64,000 bases of DNA from an uncultured Paracoccaceae bacterium. GTDB taxonomy: Bacteria > Pseudomonadota > Alphaproteobacteria > Rhodobacterales > Rhodobacteraceae. Of this stretch, positions 45,038 through 53,101 are shown piece after piece. The stretch is taken from positions 62,001 through 126,000 of the forward strand of contig CAJJAR010000009.1 of NCBI GenBank assembly GCA_905182105.1. Direction: 5' to 3'. Position 1 is the first letter of the stretch. Every line of letters starts with the position of its first letter. The position numbers and the translations under genes are program-made. The notes below the pieces were generated by a model that made no database searches, was not told where the DNA came from, and saw only the letters and a list, made by a program, of their open reading frames with translations.

Positions 45038-45418
45038 TCAGCATCCACTGTAGATCACTGAACCGTCTGGCATGGTTGTATTGCAGAGGATTACGCCATT
45101 CATAATTGCGCCAATGAGCCTAGCATCCCTCAGAACAGCACTGCTTAAATCAACATCCTGAAGATTAGCATCCCACAGAGTAGCACCCCTCAGATTAGCA
45201 CCCCTCAGAAAAGCACCCCTCAGATTAGCGCCCCTCAGATCAGCATCCTGAAGATTAGCATCCTGAAGATTGACTCCCTGAAGATTAGCTCCCTGAAGAT
45301 TACATTGCACACATGAATTGGTATCCTTCAGCTTCTGTAGATCATCAGGATTAAACGCTGATGCACCATTGGCAAACATGCTTGCGGCTAAAGTCAGTGC
45401 TGTTAGTGTTCGCTTCAT
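45038..45418 (-). CDS. Exported pentapeptide-repeat protein
   Basis: 126 residues. A signal peptide MKRTLTALTLAASMFANGASA is followed by FNPDDLQKLKDTNSCVQCNL and about fourteen A(D/N)LxG-type pentapeptides (NLQGANLQGVNLQDANLQDA, and so on), expected to form a right-handed quadrilateral helix. The DNA shows the matching 15-nt repeats on the minus strand. A pair of Cys (CVQC) precedes the repeats and another pair lies near the C-terminus. The length suggests about three helical coils. Role unknown; periplasmic location inferred. Confidence 0.85.
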   Translation of the reverse strand: MKRTLTALTLAASMFANGASAFNPDDLQKLKDTNSCVQCNLQGANLQGVNLQDANLQDADLRGANLRGAFLRGANLRGATLWDANLQDVDLSSAVLRDARLIGAIMNGVILCNTTMPDGSVIYSGC

Positions 45419-45445
45419 AATCAGTACCCACGCTTCCTGAAGTTA

Positions 45446-45646
45446 CTAGCCTGCGAATTGCCACCGCTGTAAAACTATAACCATCTGATCCGACTTGAGA
45501 GCCTTAACGCTGGCAGAGGGAGTATCAGAGGAAATACCAAAGGCTTCCTCAAACTTACACTCAAGGCAGGCAATCTTAGTCGCATCGTAGCTTACTGTCC
45601 GTCCGTTGCAGACTGGGCAAATGGCCTGAACATCATCGTTAAACAT
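45446..45646 (-). CDS. Small zinc-ribbon-like protein
   Basis: 66 residues with CPVC and CLEC pairs 15 residues apart (ICPVCNGRTVSYDATKIACL), typical of a zinc ribbon, followed by a tail KALKSDQMVIVLQRWQFAG. It lies 27 nt upstream of the pentapeptide gene on the same strand, so both may share a transcript. No strong ribosome binding site. Family not recognised. Confidence 0.55.
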   Translation of the reverse strand: MFNDDVQAICPVCNGRTVSYDATKIACLECKFEEAFGISSDTPSASVKALKSDQMVIVLQRWQFAG

Positions 45647-45822
45647 GATAGTTTCTCGCTTTGAGATGGCTGTTTATTCAGACAAGCTTAGGGTTCTACA
45701 GCATTACTGCAAGGACTGTTTAGCTTGGAAACTAACTAGGAACGATGGAAGGACGGCCTAGCTAATCTGAACAAAGCCCTTCCTTGTGGGCTTTGACATG
45801 GCGTCCAGCCCAGAGCCCAAAC

Positions 45823-45852
45823 AAAAAATGGCCAGGCCGTAAAGGCCCAGCC
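45823..45852 (-). terminator. Terminator-like hairpin in repeat copy A
   Basis: Minus strand: GGCTGGGCC, loop TTTAC, GGCCTGGCC, then ATTTTTTG. The 9-bp stem includes two G-T pairs. The same unit recurs at 46453-46475. Confidence 0.65.
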
Positions 45853-46274
45853 AAAGTAATACCCATGGGGAAGAGAGTACATATTAACAGATAGTTAGCC
45901 TAAATCTTCGTTTCAATATGATACTCTAAAAAATGTTGTGGCCTCAGGAGGCTCATTCTGGTTAGGCACCCTTCACTCACCAATATCGCCAATAGCTGCG
46001 ACACCACGCTTGTATGATCTGTCTAGAGCTGCTGAGTCTGCACCAAACGCCTGTTGGTTTCGCAGGCGAAGTCTCCCTAGGTCGCTTGTGACCTAGCTCG
46101 GACCAGCTGTGTTACCCCTCCAGTACGACTTGATACGTAATGTTACCCATCACGCCAAAGCTACGAATCTGGCTCTCTGGCGTACCTCATGGGCTATGGT
46201 GTCGCCTCCTACAACAGCTACCAGGTTTAATACCTCTAGAAGAGTATGATGCTTACAGGCTCCACACTTGATGC

Positions 46275-46372
46275 AAAAAAACGAGCAGATCACACTCTTC
46301 TTTGGGATGGTAAGATCAAGTCTGCCAACATGAGGATGTCATGGAGGAAAGATAAACTTCTGTGATCTGCTC
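46275..46372 (-). ncRNA. Candidate structured small RNA closed by a 12-bp stem
   Basis: GAGCAGATCACA (46283-46294) and TGTGATCTGCTC (46361-46372) are perfect reverse complements enclosing 66 nt, with an inner TCTTT/AAAGA pair. On the minus strand the stem is followed by GTTTTTTTG, a terminator-like tail. This suggests a minus-strand RNA ending near 46275. No promoter was identified. Confidence 0.5.
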
Positions 46373-46445
46373 AGTAACAACAGTATCATTAAGATCTGCG
46401 CCTCTGCGATTAATGCAACGGCTTTTAGTGTTCAGATACTGAACA

Positions 46446-46475
46446 AAAAAATGGCCAGGCCATAAAGGCCCAGCC
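46446..46475 (-). terminator. Terminator-like hairpin in repeat copy B
   Basis: Minus strand: GGCTGGGCC, loop TTTAT, GGCCTGGCC, then ATTTTTTTG. It duplicates the hairpin at 45830-45852 as part of a 75-nt repeat. Confidence 0.65.
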
Positions 46476-46739
46476 ATAAGTGGTACTCTTAGGGAATGAG
46501 AATACATAACAGATACGTTAAAGCTTTGATGTTGGATCACTATGAGATTCAATGCGGTCTGCAGGCCCATTACAGCCAGACACTCAACAGAAGACTGCCT
46601 AAACGAGCTAAACCCCTCTACAGACCGCACTAGAATGCCTGTCTGGGTTGCTTTAATGCTTAGGGAGTGTAGTCCTAGCAGTGTGAAGCCCTTATTTACT
46701 CATTGAGCATAGGCCATAGAAGCAAGCGGAGTTATCCTA

Positions 46740-46949
46740 ATGCGAATAAATGTTCTGTTATTAACGCTTGGGTGGTTAGCCTTTACGCTTGGTTTGATTA
46801 TCACGATAATGGCTTTTTTTTATAACGTAACTTCGGATGGTGCAGGGTATCGTGGCGTGTTTTTGATCTCGATGGGAGTTATAATACTAGCAATACAAAA
46901 CAGAAGAAATAGAAAGCCTGAAAATAGGATCAGAGCCAGACCACCTTAA
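46740..46949 (+). CDS. Small two-helix membrane protein
   Basis: 69 residues: MRINVLLLTLGWLAFTLGLI continuing into a first helix, a short loop NVTSDGAGYRG, a second helix VFLISMGVIILAIQ, and a basic tail NRRNRKPENRIRARPP. GCGGAG lies 8 nt before the ATG, a good ribosome binding site. No family recognised. It is the last gene before attR. Confidence 0.55.
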   Translation: MRINVLLLTLGWLAFTLGLIITIMAFFYNVTSDGAGYRGVFLISMGVIILAIQNRRNRKPENRIRARPP

Positions 46950-47276
46950 AGAACTTAAGCGAAGCTTGCCACCTTAAAGAAGCGATACTTACCACTATGC
47001 AGGCGTTTAGAGAGAACCAGTTTTGCTAAGAGTATTACTTGTTTGTTGTGCTTTATACCCAAAATCCAGATACACATTTTAATACAATGGGTTACGGTTA
47101 TTTTGAAAATGGGGTACTTCAATGCAGCTAAGGCGTTTGAAGGTGCAATCTGGTTACTAAGGTTAAAATCACTACACAAAAACTTAAAAAATCACTACAC
47201 TTTTTGAGATGTTATTAGAATGTAAACAACATAACATATTGTTTCTAATGATAAATACGGTGTGGTAATATATATG
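46950..47276. other. Gene-free right end of the element
   Basis: A 327-nt stretch without a credible gene. It contains CCACCTTAAAGAA twice (46941 and 46969) and an A/T-rich end with the right pair of CTACAC motifs just before attR. Confidence 0.5.
47172..47202. repeat. Paired CTACAC motifs, right end (candidate integrase arm sites)
   Basis: CACTACAC occurs with CTACAC starting at 47172 and 47194, 22 nt apart, 75-100 nt inside attR. The spacing and orientation equal those of the left pair at 39892/39914. Confidence 0.6.
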
Positions 47277-47321
47277 CCTGCCCCTTGAGGGGGCTGCTCT
47301 ATCCAGTTGAGCCACGAAGCC
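47277..47321. repeat. Attachment site, right (attR), orphan 5' half of tRNA-Arg
   Basis: This 45-nt copy of the tRNA-Arg 5' half stops just past the anticodon stem. It lacks 2 nt of the anticodon loop and has GAAGCC for GGAGCC, so it is not a functional tRNA. Beyond it, on the minus strand, ATGACA, 17 nt, TAGATA may be the stranded original promoter. Confidence 0.85.
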
Positions 47322-47431
47322 ACCAATCTTTATCTAATTGGTAGTGCAAAGAATGTCATGTTGTTTTCAGTGAACTTGATACTTGTGGGCTTGGTGCGTT
47401 AACAATGATCTAACAATTTCAGGAATATGCT

Positions 47432-48466
47432 GTGACCCCTCGTAATAAGCGCCCCCTCACTCTGCGCGATGTCTCTGAGGCATCGGGCGTTTCAGAAATG
47501 ACCGTAAGCCGTGTGCTCCGCAAGCGCGGTGACGTTAGTGAGACGACAAGGAAGCGTGTCTTAGCGGCCACTAAAGAGCTGGGGTACGTCCCCAATCAGA
47601 TCGCTGGGTCATTGGCGTCTCAGCGTGTAAATCTGGTTGCTGTTATTATTCCATCACTTTCTAACATGGTTTTCCCAGAGGTTTTGACGGGTATTAATCA
47701 GGTGTTAGAAAATACGCCGTTGCAGCCTGTGGTTGGCGTAACAGACTATATGCCCGAAAAAGAAGAACGCGTTTTGTATGAGATGCTGTCTTGGCGTCCA
47801 TCTGGTGTGATACTGGCGGGACTTGAGCATTCGGACGCAGCGCGCGCAATGATGCGCAATTCTGGTATTCCCGTCGTTGAAATTATGGATGCTGATGGCC
47901 TTCCGATCGACTCAATGGTTGGCATTTCGCACCGCCGTGCTGGGCTTGAAATGGCACAGGCTATTCAAAAGCAAGGTTATAAGAACATTGGATTCATGGG
48001 CACAAAAATGCCGTTGGATCACCGTGCTCGTAAACGTTTTGAGGGTTTTACTGAAGGCCTTGCCAAAGCTGGGATTGAAATCCAAGACCGTGATTTTTAT
48101 TCGGGTGGATCCGCTTTGGCCAAAGGTCGCGAGATGACTCAGTCGATGCTGGAACGAAATCCAGATTTGGATTTCTTGTATTTCTCAAACGACATGATCG
48201 GTGCAGGTGGATTGCTGTATCTTTTGGACCAAGGGATCGATGTGCCGGGTCAAATTGGTCTTGCCGGTTTCAATGACGTTGAATTGTTGCAAGGGTTGCC
48301 ACGCAAATTGGCAACGATGGATGCATGCAGGCTAGAGATTGGCCGCGCTGCAGCTCAAATCATCTTGGATCGAAATGCAGAAGACACAGATGACGAACCT
48401 GTCCTACAAACGATGTCTCCTACAATCAGCTATGGCGATACACTGCGCCGCGATCGCAGAGTTTGA
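47432..48466 (+). CDS. LacI-family transcriptional regulator (GntR-like subgroup)
   Basis: 344 residues. The N-terminal HTH is LTLRDVSEASGVSEMTVSRV with the hinge YVPNQIAGSLASQRVNLVAV, followed by a sugar-binding type effector domain ending ISYGDTLRRDRRV. It resembles gluconate-type LacI regulators, but no sugar genes are nearby in the window. Start is a GTG with AGGA 7 nt upstream. It borders attR and so is ancestral chromosome. The next gene begins 6 nt after its stop. Confidence 0.9.
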   Translation: MTPRNKRPLTLRDVSEASGVSEMTVSRVLRKRGDVSETTRKRVLAATKELGYVPNQIAGSLASQRVNLVAVIIPSLSNMVFPEVLTGINQVLENTPLQPVVGVTDYMPEKEERVLYEMLSWRPSGVILAGLEHSDAARAMMRNSGIPVVEIMDADGLPIDSMVGISHRRAGLEMAQAIQKQGYKNIGFMGTKMPLDHRARKRFEGFTEGLAKAGIEIQDRDFYSGGSALAKGREMTQSMLERNPDLDFLYFSNDMIGAGGLLYLLDQGIDVPGQIGLAGFNDVELLQGLPRKLATMDACRLEIGRAAAQIILDRNAEDTDDEPVLQTMSPTISYGDTLRRDRRV

Positions 48467-48472
48467 TTTGGT

Positions 48473-49690
48473 GTGACAGGGTTCGAGCTTACCAATCGTA
48501 TGGCACGCCGGGTCTTTATGGGCCGGCATCTGTTGATCGACACACCGCAAGGTGACGCGGGCCCAAACGAAATGCTTGAGGTTGTTCGTGGCCTTGGTTT
48601 TGTGCAACTCGATAGTATCAATACGGTTGCACGTGCGCATGATCTGATCCTGTTCACCCGCAAAGCGCGTTACATGCCTAATGCATTAAAAACGTTATAT
48701 GAGCAGGACAAAGGTCTTTTTGAGCATTGGACACATGACGCAGCCGTCATACCTGTTGAGTTCTACCCCTATTGGCAGATGCGGCGTGAGCGTGACGCGA
48801 TCAAACTGCAAAAGCAGTGGAAGAACTGGCGACGCGATGGCTTCGAGGCGCAGTTGCAAGTCGTTTTAGACCAAATTCGGGAGCAGGGTCCGCTGAGCTC
48901 GTCGGATGTTGGAAAAGAAGAAGCGCGTGGATCCGGTGGTTGGTGGGACTGGCATCCCTCAAAGACCGCTTTGGAATATCTTTGGCGAACTGGAGCATTG
49001 TCTGTGGTTGGGCGCGAGGGCTTCAAAAAGCGTTACGATTTGACAGAACGTGTACTTGAGGCAACGTTGTCTGACCCAACCAACGCACCCGATGTTGAGG
49101 GAGCAATAGATTGGTGCTGCAACGGCGCTTTGGATCGGCTAGGCTTTGCAACACATGCAGAAATTGCAGCATTCTGGGCGCATGTCACCACGGCTGAAGC
49201 CAAAGCCTGGTGTATCGCAGCATTAGAGCGTGGCGACATTATTCAGGTCCAAGTCGAGGGTGCAGATGGAACGGCAAAGTCAGCCTTTGCGCGACCCTCT
49301 TTGCCAGATGATGCGGGACTAAATGCGGAACCCACAAGTCGCTTACGCGTCCTTAGCCCGTTTGACCCAGCTCTTCGTGATCGCAAACGCGCGGCACACT
49401 TGTTTGGATTCCAGTATACTGTTGAAATGTTCGTGCCGAAAGCCAGACGTAAATACGGCTACTATGTTTTCCCACTGCTTGAACGAGACCGCTTGGTCGC
49501 CCGCGTTGATATGAAAGCGTTTCGGGATCGAGATTGCTTGCATGTGAAAGCGTTGTGGCCAGAAGAGGGCGTTAAATGGACGTCTGCGCGTGCAAAAGCC
49601 TTTGAGGCAGAGTTACATCGTATGATTGATCTTGCTGGGGTCTCTAAAGTCACCTTTGAAGATGGTTGGCTTCGACTAAACGGGGTCTGA
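48473..49690 (+). CDS. Winged-helix protein, YcaQ-like DNA glycosylase family
   Basis: 405 residues of the YcaQ family (DUF1006/HTH_42): VRGLGFVQLDSINTVARAHD, the HDAAVIP and YWQMRRERD segments, and RLRVLSPFDPALRDRKRAAHLFG-type C-terminal part. E. coli YcaQ unhooks interstrand DNA crosslinks; the QLDSI segment contains catalytic residues of the family. GTG start right behind the LacI gene. The 3' end overlaps convergent matB by 15 nt. Confidence 0.88.
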   Translation: MTGFELTNRMARRVFMGRHLLIDTPQGDAGPNEMLEVVRGLGFVQLDSINTVARAHDLILFTRKARYMPNALKTLYEQDKGLFEHWTHDAAVIPVEFYPYWQMRRERDAIKLQKQWKNWRRDGFEAQLQVVLDQIREQGPLSSSDVGKEEARGSGGWWDWHPSKTALEYLWRTGALSVVGREGFKKRYDLTERVLEATLSDPTNAPDVEGAIDWCCNGALDRLGFATHAEIAAFWAHVTTAEAKAWCIAALERGDIIQVQVEGADGTAKSAFARPSLPDDAGLNAEPTSRLRVLSPFDPALRDRKRAAHLFGFQYTVEMFVPKARRKYGYYVFPLLERDRLVARVDMKAFRDRDCLHVKALWPEEGVKWTSARAKAFEAELHRMIDLAGVSKVTFEDGWLRLNGV

Positions 49691-51196
49691 ATTAAACCAA
49701 TTTGCATATGTTTCGCGCAAAACGTTTTTCTGTACTTTTCCCATCGCGTTTCGTGGGAGTTCATCGATAACGATGAAATCTCGTGGGTGCTTAAAGCGCG
49801 CGACATCGCGTTTCATCAGTGCTTGGATTTGATCAATATTAGGCCCAGCTCCTTTGCCAACCAGTATAGCCAATGCTGCTTCCCCCATATCGGCATGTGA
49901 CACTGCAATTACTGCGCTTTCCAATACGCCCGTTTGATCATTCAAGATCATTTCGAGTTCTTTGGGATAAATGTTGAAGCCACCTGAAATGATTAAGTCC
50001 TTGCTTCGTCCAACAATGGTAACGTAGCCATCTTCATCCATGCGTGCCAAATCACCAGTGATGAAAAAGCCATCAGTGCGCAATTCTTCAGCGGTTTTTT
50101 TGGGCATGTTCCAGTAGCCTTGGAATACATTTGCGCCTCGCACTTCGATCTCGCCAATGCCGCCTTGTGGGACAACTATGCCGGTATCAGGGTCTGTTAT
50201 CTTGAGATCTATCCCAGGCAGAGGGAAGCCGACACTGCCTGCCCGCCGTTCGCCAAAGTATGGGTTTGACGTACTCATGTTGGTTTCGGTCATCCCGTAA
50301 CGTTCTAAGACTTTGTGGCCAGTCTTTTTTGTAAACATCGCATGAGTCTCGGAGAGCATGGGAGCGGACCCAGAAATAAATAGCCGCATGTGTTCTGTTA
50401 GATTCTTATCAAATTTTTGGTGGTCTAAAAGCCGCGTATAAAACGTGGGAACTCCCATCATTGTTGTGCACTCGGGCAACCCACGGATCATTTGCTCCAC
50501 GTCGAATTTAGGTAGGAACATCATTGCCCCGCCCGCTGATAACGTCACATTGGTTGCAACAAACAAGCCGTGAGTGTGAAAGATTGGCAGAGCATGCAAT
50601 AAGGTGTCGTGTGCCGTAAATTGCCACAACTCAGTCAGCGCCTCTGCATTCGAAAGTAAGTTGCCTTGGCTCAGCATTGCGCCTTTTGAACGACCGGTTG
50701 TTCCAGAGGTGTACAAAAGGGCAGCAAGGTCACGTGAACTGCGCTGTGCGATTCTACATGTTTTTGGTTTGGTACTAGCTGCATCGGCAAAGCTGCCTTC
50801 ACCATTCGACCCAAGCGTTAGAATTTGTGCACCCGCTGTCTGCGTAATTGCCTTCAAGGCCGAATAATTTTTGGGATCACACAGAAATAGACGCGCACTA
50901 CTATCGTTTAGAAAATAAGATAATTCGGCGGGTGCATAAGCGGTATTAAGGGGCAAGAAAACGGTACCGGTTAAGGCGCAAGCCGCATATACAGCAAGCG
51001 CTTCGGGTGATTTTTCGATTTGAACAGCCAACCTGTCACCAACCTCAAGACCGGAGTCCCGTATCACGTTGGCGTACTGTGCGGTTTGACCCAAGAAACT
51101 ATTATAACTAATTTGATCACCGTTTGGCAAAATTAGGAATGTCGCTGTCGACCCGATGTGGGGTGCGAACAGTTTGTCAAAGAGTGGGTTGGCCAT
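49676..51196 (-). CDS. matB: Malonyl-CoA synthetase
   Basis: 506 residues of the ANL superfamily, the length of Rhodopseudomonas MatB. It has the P-loop LLYTSGTTGRSKGAML, then HALPIFHTHGLFVATNVTL, MGVPTFYTRLL, RYGMTETNMSTSNPY and the A8 hinge GRSKDLIISGGFNIYPKELE; the catalytic Lys is near the end in NAMGKVQKN. These stretches agree with MatB closely, so malonate is the best substrate, with methylmalonate possible. No malonate decarboxylase genes are next to it. Confidence 0.9.
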   Translation of the reverse strand: MANPLFDKLFAPHIGSTATFLILPNGDQISYNSFLGQTAQYANVIRDSGLEVGDRLAVQIEKSPEALAVYAACALTGTVFLPLNTAYAPAELSYFLNDSSARLFLCDPKNYSALKAITQTAGAQILTLGSNGEGSFADAASTKPKTCRIAQRSSRDLAALLYTSGTTGRSKGAMLSQGNLLSNAEALTELWQFTAHDTLLHALPIFHTHGLFVATNVTLSAGGAMMFLPKFDVEQMIRGLPECTTMMGVPTFYTRLLDHQKFDKNLTEHMRLFISGSAPMLSETHAMFTKKTGHKVLERYGMTETNMSTSNPYFGERRAGSVGFPLPGIDLKITDPDTGIVVPQGGIGEIEVRGANVFQGYWNMPKKTAEELRTDGFFITGDLARMDEDGYVTIVGRSKDLIISGGFNIYPKELEMILNDQTGVLESAVIAVSHADMGEAALAILVGKGAGPNIDQIQALMKRDVARFKHPRDFIVIDELPRNAMGKVQKNVLRETYANWFNSDPV

Positions 51197-51302
51197 ATGC
51201 GTTCCTTCTGTCTAGCGTATTTGTAGACTGGATACGTGTAAGAGGCCACGCGTTGCTTGCGGCGGGGTCGACGGCAACCTAGTCTAAAATCAAAGCACCG
51301 AA

Positions 51303-52073
51303 ATGAAGAACCTGATGACAGAGAATTTTGAAATTCAAGAGACATGGCCGCAGATTAAAACTGTTGGTTTGGCTGGGATCATTGTCACGTTCTCTGGTGT
51401 ATTGTCAGAACCGGCCAATCGGGCAGCGATAGCGTTCCTCGCTGCAGCACGCTCTGCGGAGTGGGAAGAGGTAGAAGAAAGCAACTCAACTCTTGTTTCA
51501 ACCTTTTTAAAGATCGATTTGTCTGTTCATCGACTTGAGCCGATCATCGAGCGGCTACAGAATTTAGTTGATAGTAGGGACTGGTTGGCTGCGCCGCTTC
51601 CGTCTGGGCGGACACTATGGCGAGTCCCGACGTTGTTTGGCACTGATCGTGCTCCGCAACTGACAGAAGCTGCGGAGCTAGCAGGGCAAACTATCGAGCA
51701 GGCGATCACAGATTTATCTACGACATCGATGCGAGTTCTGACGATCGGTTTTGCACCGGGTCAGCCTTATCTAGGTACATTGCCTGAGTATTGGAATATC
51801 CCAAGACAAACGAAAATTACGCCTAATGTTCCTGCGGGATCTTTGGTCACAGCCGTGCGCCAATTCTGCCTTTTTCCATATGCAACCCCAACGGGTTGGC
51901 GCCATGTTGGTGCGACAGGATTTTTGTCCTTCCGGCCTAAGTCTGAGAGACCCTTTCCATTGTCACCTGGTGACGAGATGATATTTGATCCCGTGACCGA
52001 AGCAGAGTTCTTGAAGATAGAATCCAGTGATCAATCTGGCAATGGTGGTGCCCAAACTGAGATGCTTAAATGA
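51303..52073 (+). CDS. pxpB: 5-oxoprolinase subunit B (KipI family)
   Basis: 256 residues. The C-terminal cyclophilin-like domain has IGFAPGQPYLGTLPEYWNIP, PNVPAGSLVTAVRQFCLFPY and PTGWRHVGATG. PxpB works with PxpC and PxpA in ATP-dependent 5-oxoproline (pyroglutamate) hydrolysis. Start ATG 51303 is uncertain, as ATG 51315 is also in frame. Its stop overlaps the pxpC ATG (ATGA). Confidence 0.9.
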   Translation: MKNLMTENFEIQETWPQIKTVGLAGIIVTFSGVLSEPANRAAIAFLAAARSAEWEEVEESNSTLVSTFLKIDLSVHRLEPIIERLQNLVDSRDWLAAPLPSGRTLWRVPTLFGTDRAPQLTEAAELAGQTIEQAITDLSTTSMRVLTIGFAPGQPYLGTLPEYWNIPRQTKITPNVPAGSLVTAVRQFCLFPYATPTGWRHVGATGFLSFRPKSERPFPLSPGDEMIFDPVTEAEFLKIESSDQSGNGGAQTEMLK

Positions 52074-53095
52074 ACCGAACCTTGATTGTCCGCAGTATTG
52101 GGCCAGCAGCTGCGATCCAAGATTCGGGTCGCACTGGCTTTATGTCGGCGGGATTGACCCGTGGTGGCGCGTCTGACCCTGCGGCGCTGCATGAAGGGGC
52201 AGCTTTGCTTGGTCAAATGCCCTCATGTGCGGTGTTGGAGATGGCTGGTATGGGGGGCGTTTTTGAGGCCACCAGCGACATTCGAATTGCTCTGTCTGGT
52301 GCTGTTATGGATGCGACAATCGATGGCGCCACAGTTCAGTGGAATGCGAGTCATCTATTACCGGCGTGCAGTGTTTTGAAGATTGGAGCCGCGAGACGCG
52401 GGAACTTTGGATATCTGCATGTTGGGGGTGGTTTTGCCACCCCGTCTTATCTGGGGACGCAAGGCTGTCATATGTCTGCAGGTTTAGGGCGGTTGATTGC
52501 GAAAGGAGATATATTGCCTGTCGGTAGTGATGCATCAACTGATACGGGTTTTTATGTGGTTCCTGAGCAACGCTTAGACGGCGGTAAAATCCGTTTCGTA
52601 CGTAGCATGCAAAGCGACAAATTCGAAGGCAGGACGATTACCCGTTTCACCAAAACTGAGTTTCGCCGTGATCCGCGTGGAAACCGCCAAGGTATTCGGA
52701 TGGACTTTGATGGTGAAGGTTTCCAATCAGGCGGACAATTGAACATCGTTTCCGAAGTGACCATTGCAGGTGACATTCAGATTACTGGAGATGGGACGCC
52801 ATTTGTCTTGATGCATGAGTGCCAAACGACAGGTGGTTACCCTCGCCTTGGGACGATCTTACCTTGTGATCTAAACAAAGTTTCGCAAGCACCGATTGGC
52901 AGTTCCCTTAAATTTGAATTGTTAACATTTAAAGAGGGTGCTGCGATTCAGGCCCGCTCCAGTGCAGTACTTTCTGGTCTACGTAAATCAATTAAGCCGT
53001 TGATCCGAGACGTAACAACGATCCAAGATTTGCTCAGTTATCAGCTGATCAGCGGTGCAATTTCTGCCAAGAACGCTCCCTTAGATGAAGGATAA
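52070..53095 (+). CDS. pxpC: 5-oxoprolinase subunit C (KipA family)
   Basis: 341 residues of the biotin-dependent carboxyltransferase-like family: AAIQDSGRTGFMSAGLTRGG at the start, LEMAGMGGVFEATSDIRIAL, and HECQTTGGYPRLGTILPCDL. It is coupled to pxpB by a 4-nt overlap and followed 6 nt later by pxpA, completing the 5-oxoprolinase set. Confidence 0.92.
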   Translation: MNRTLIVRSIGPAAAIQDSGRTGFMSAGLTRGGASDPAALHEGAALLGQMPSCAVLEMAGMGGVFEATSDIRIALSGAVMDATIDGATVQWNASHLLPACSVLKIGAARRGNFGYLHVGGGFATPSYLGTQGCHMSAGLGRLIAKGDILPVGSDASTDTGFYVVPEQRLDGGKIRFVRSMQSDKFEGRTITRFTKTEFRRDPRGNRQGIRMDFDGEGFQSGGQLNIVSEVTIAGDIQITGDGTPFVLMHECQTTGGYPRLGTILPCDLNKVSQAPIGSSLKFELLTFKEGAAIQARSSAVLSGLRKSIKPLIRDVTTIQDLLSYQLISGAISAKNAPLDEG

Positions 53096-53101
53096 TTTTA
53101 A

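Larger units (their letters stand above)
45647..46739. other. 1.1-kb noncoding, structure-rich stretch of the element
   Basis: No convincing gene is present; the longest minus frame (46316-46630) crosses a repeat and a terminator. The stretch holds a 75-nt direct repeat (45820-45897 and 46442-46520, roughly 80 percent identical), a perfect stem at 45774-45795 (AAAGCCC/GGGCTTT), nested hairpins at 46048-46097 (CGCCTG/CAGGCG and CTAGGTC/GACCTAG) within an outer AGCTG/CAGCT, and the long hairpin 46283-46372. Small RNAs or a replication/control region are possible. Confidence 0.5.

Noticed and set aside
44802-45044. 80-residue minus frame upstream of the HTH gene
   Set aside because: Low-complexity His/Pro/Cys composition, no ribosome binding site; the stretch 44741-45037 otherwise shows nothing definite.
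45180-45300. Short tandem DNA repeats resembling a CRISPR or satellite array
   Set aside because: They are the codon-level repeats of the pentapeptide-repeat protein (15-nt period), with no spacers.
46316-46630. 104-residue minus-strand open frame
   Set aside because: It crosses the duplicated repeat and its terminator hairpin, has no ribosome binding site and resembles no protein; likely spurious.
46955-47179. 74-residue minus-strand open frame near attR
   Set aside because: A/T-rich region containing the candidate arm site; no ribosome binding site and no recognisable composition.
47277-47321. Second tRNA-Arg gene
   Set aside because: Only the 5' half is present, with a 2-nt loss in the anticodon loop and no T-arm; it is an att remnant.
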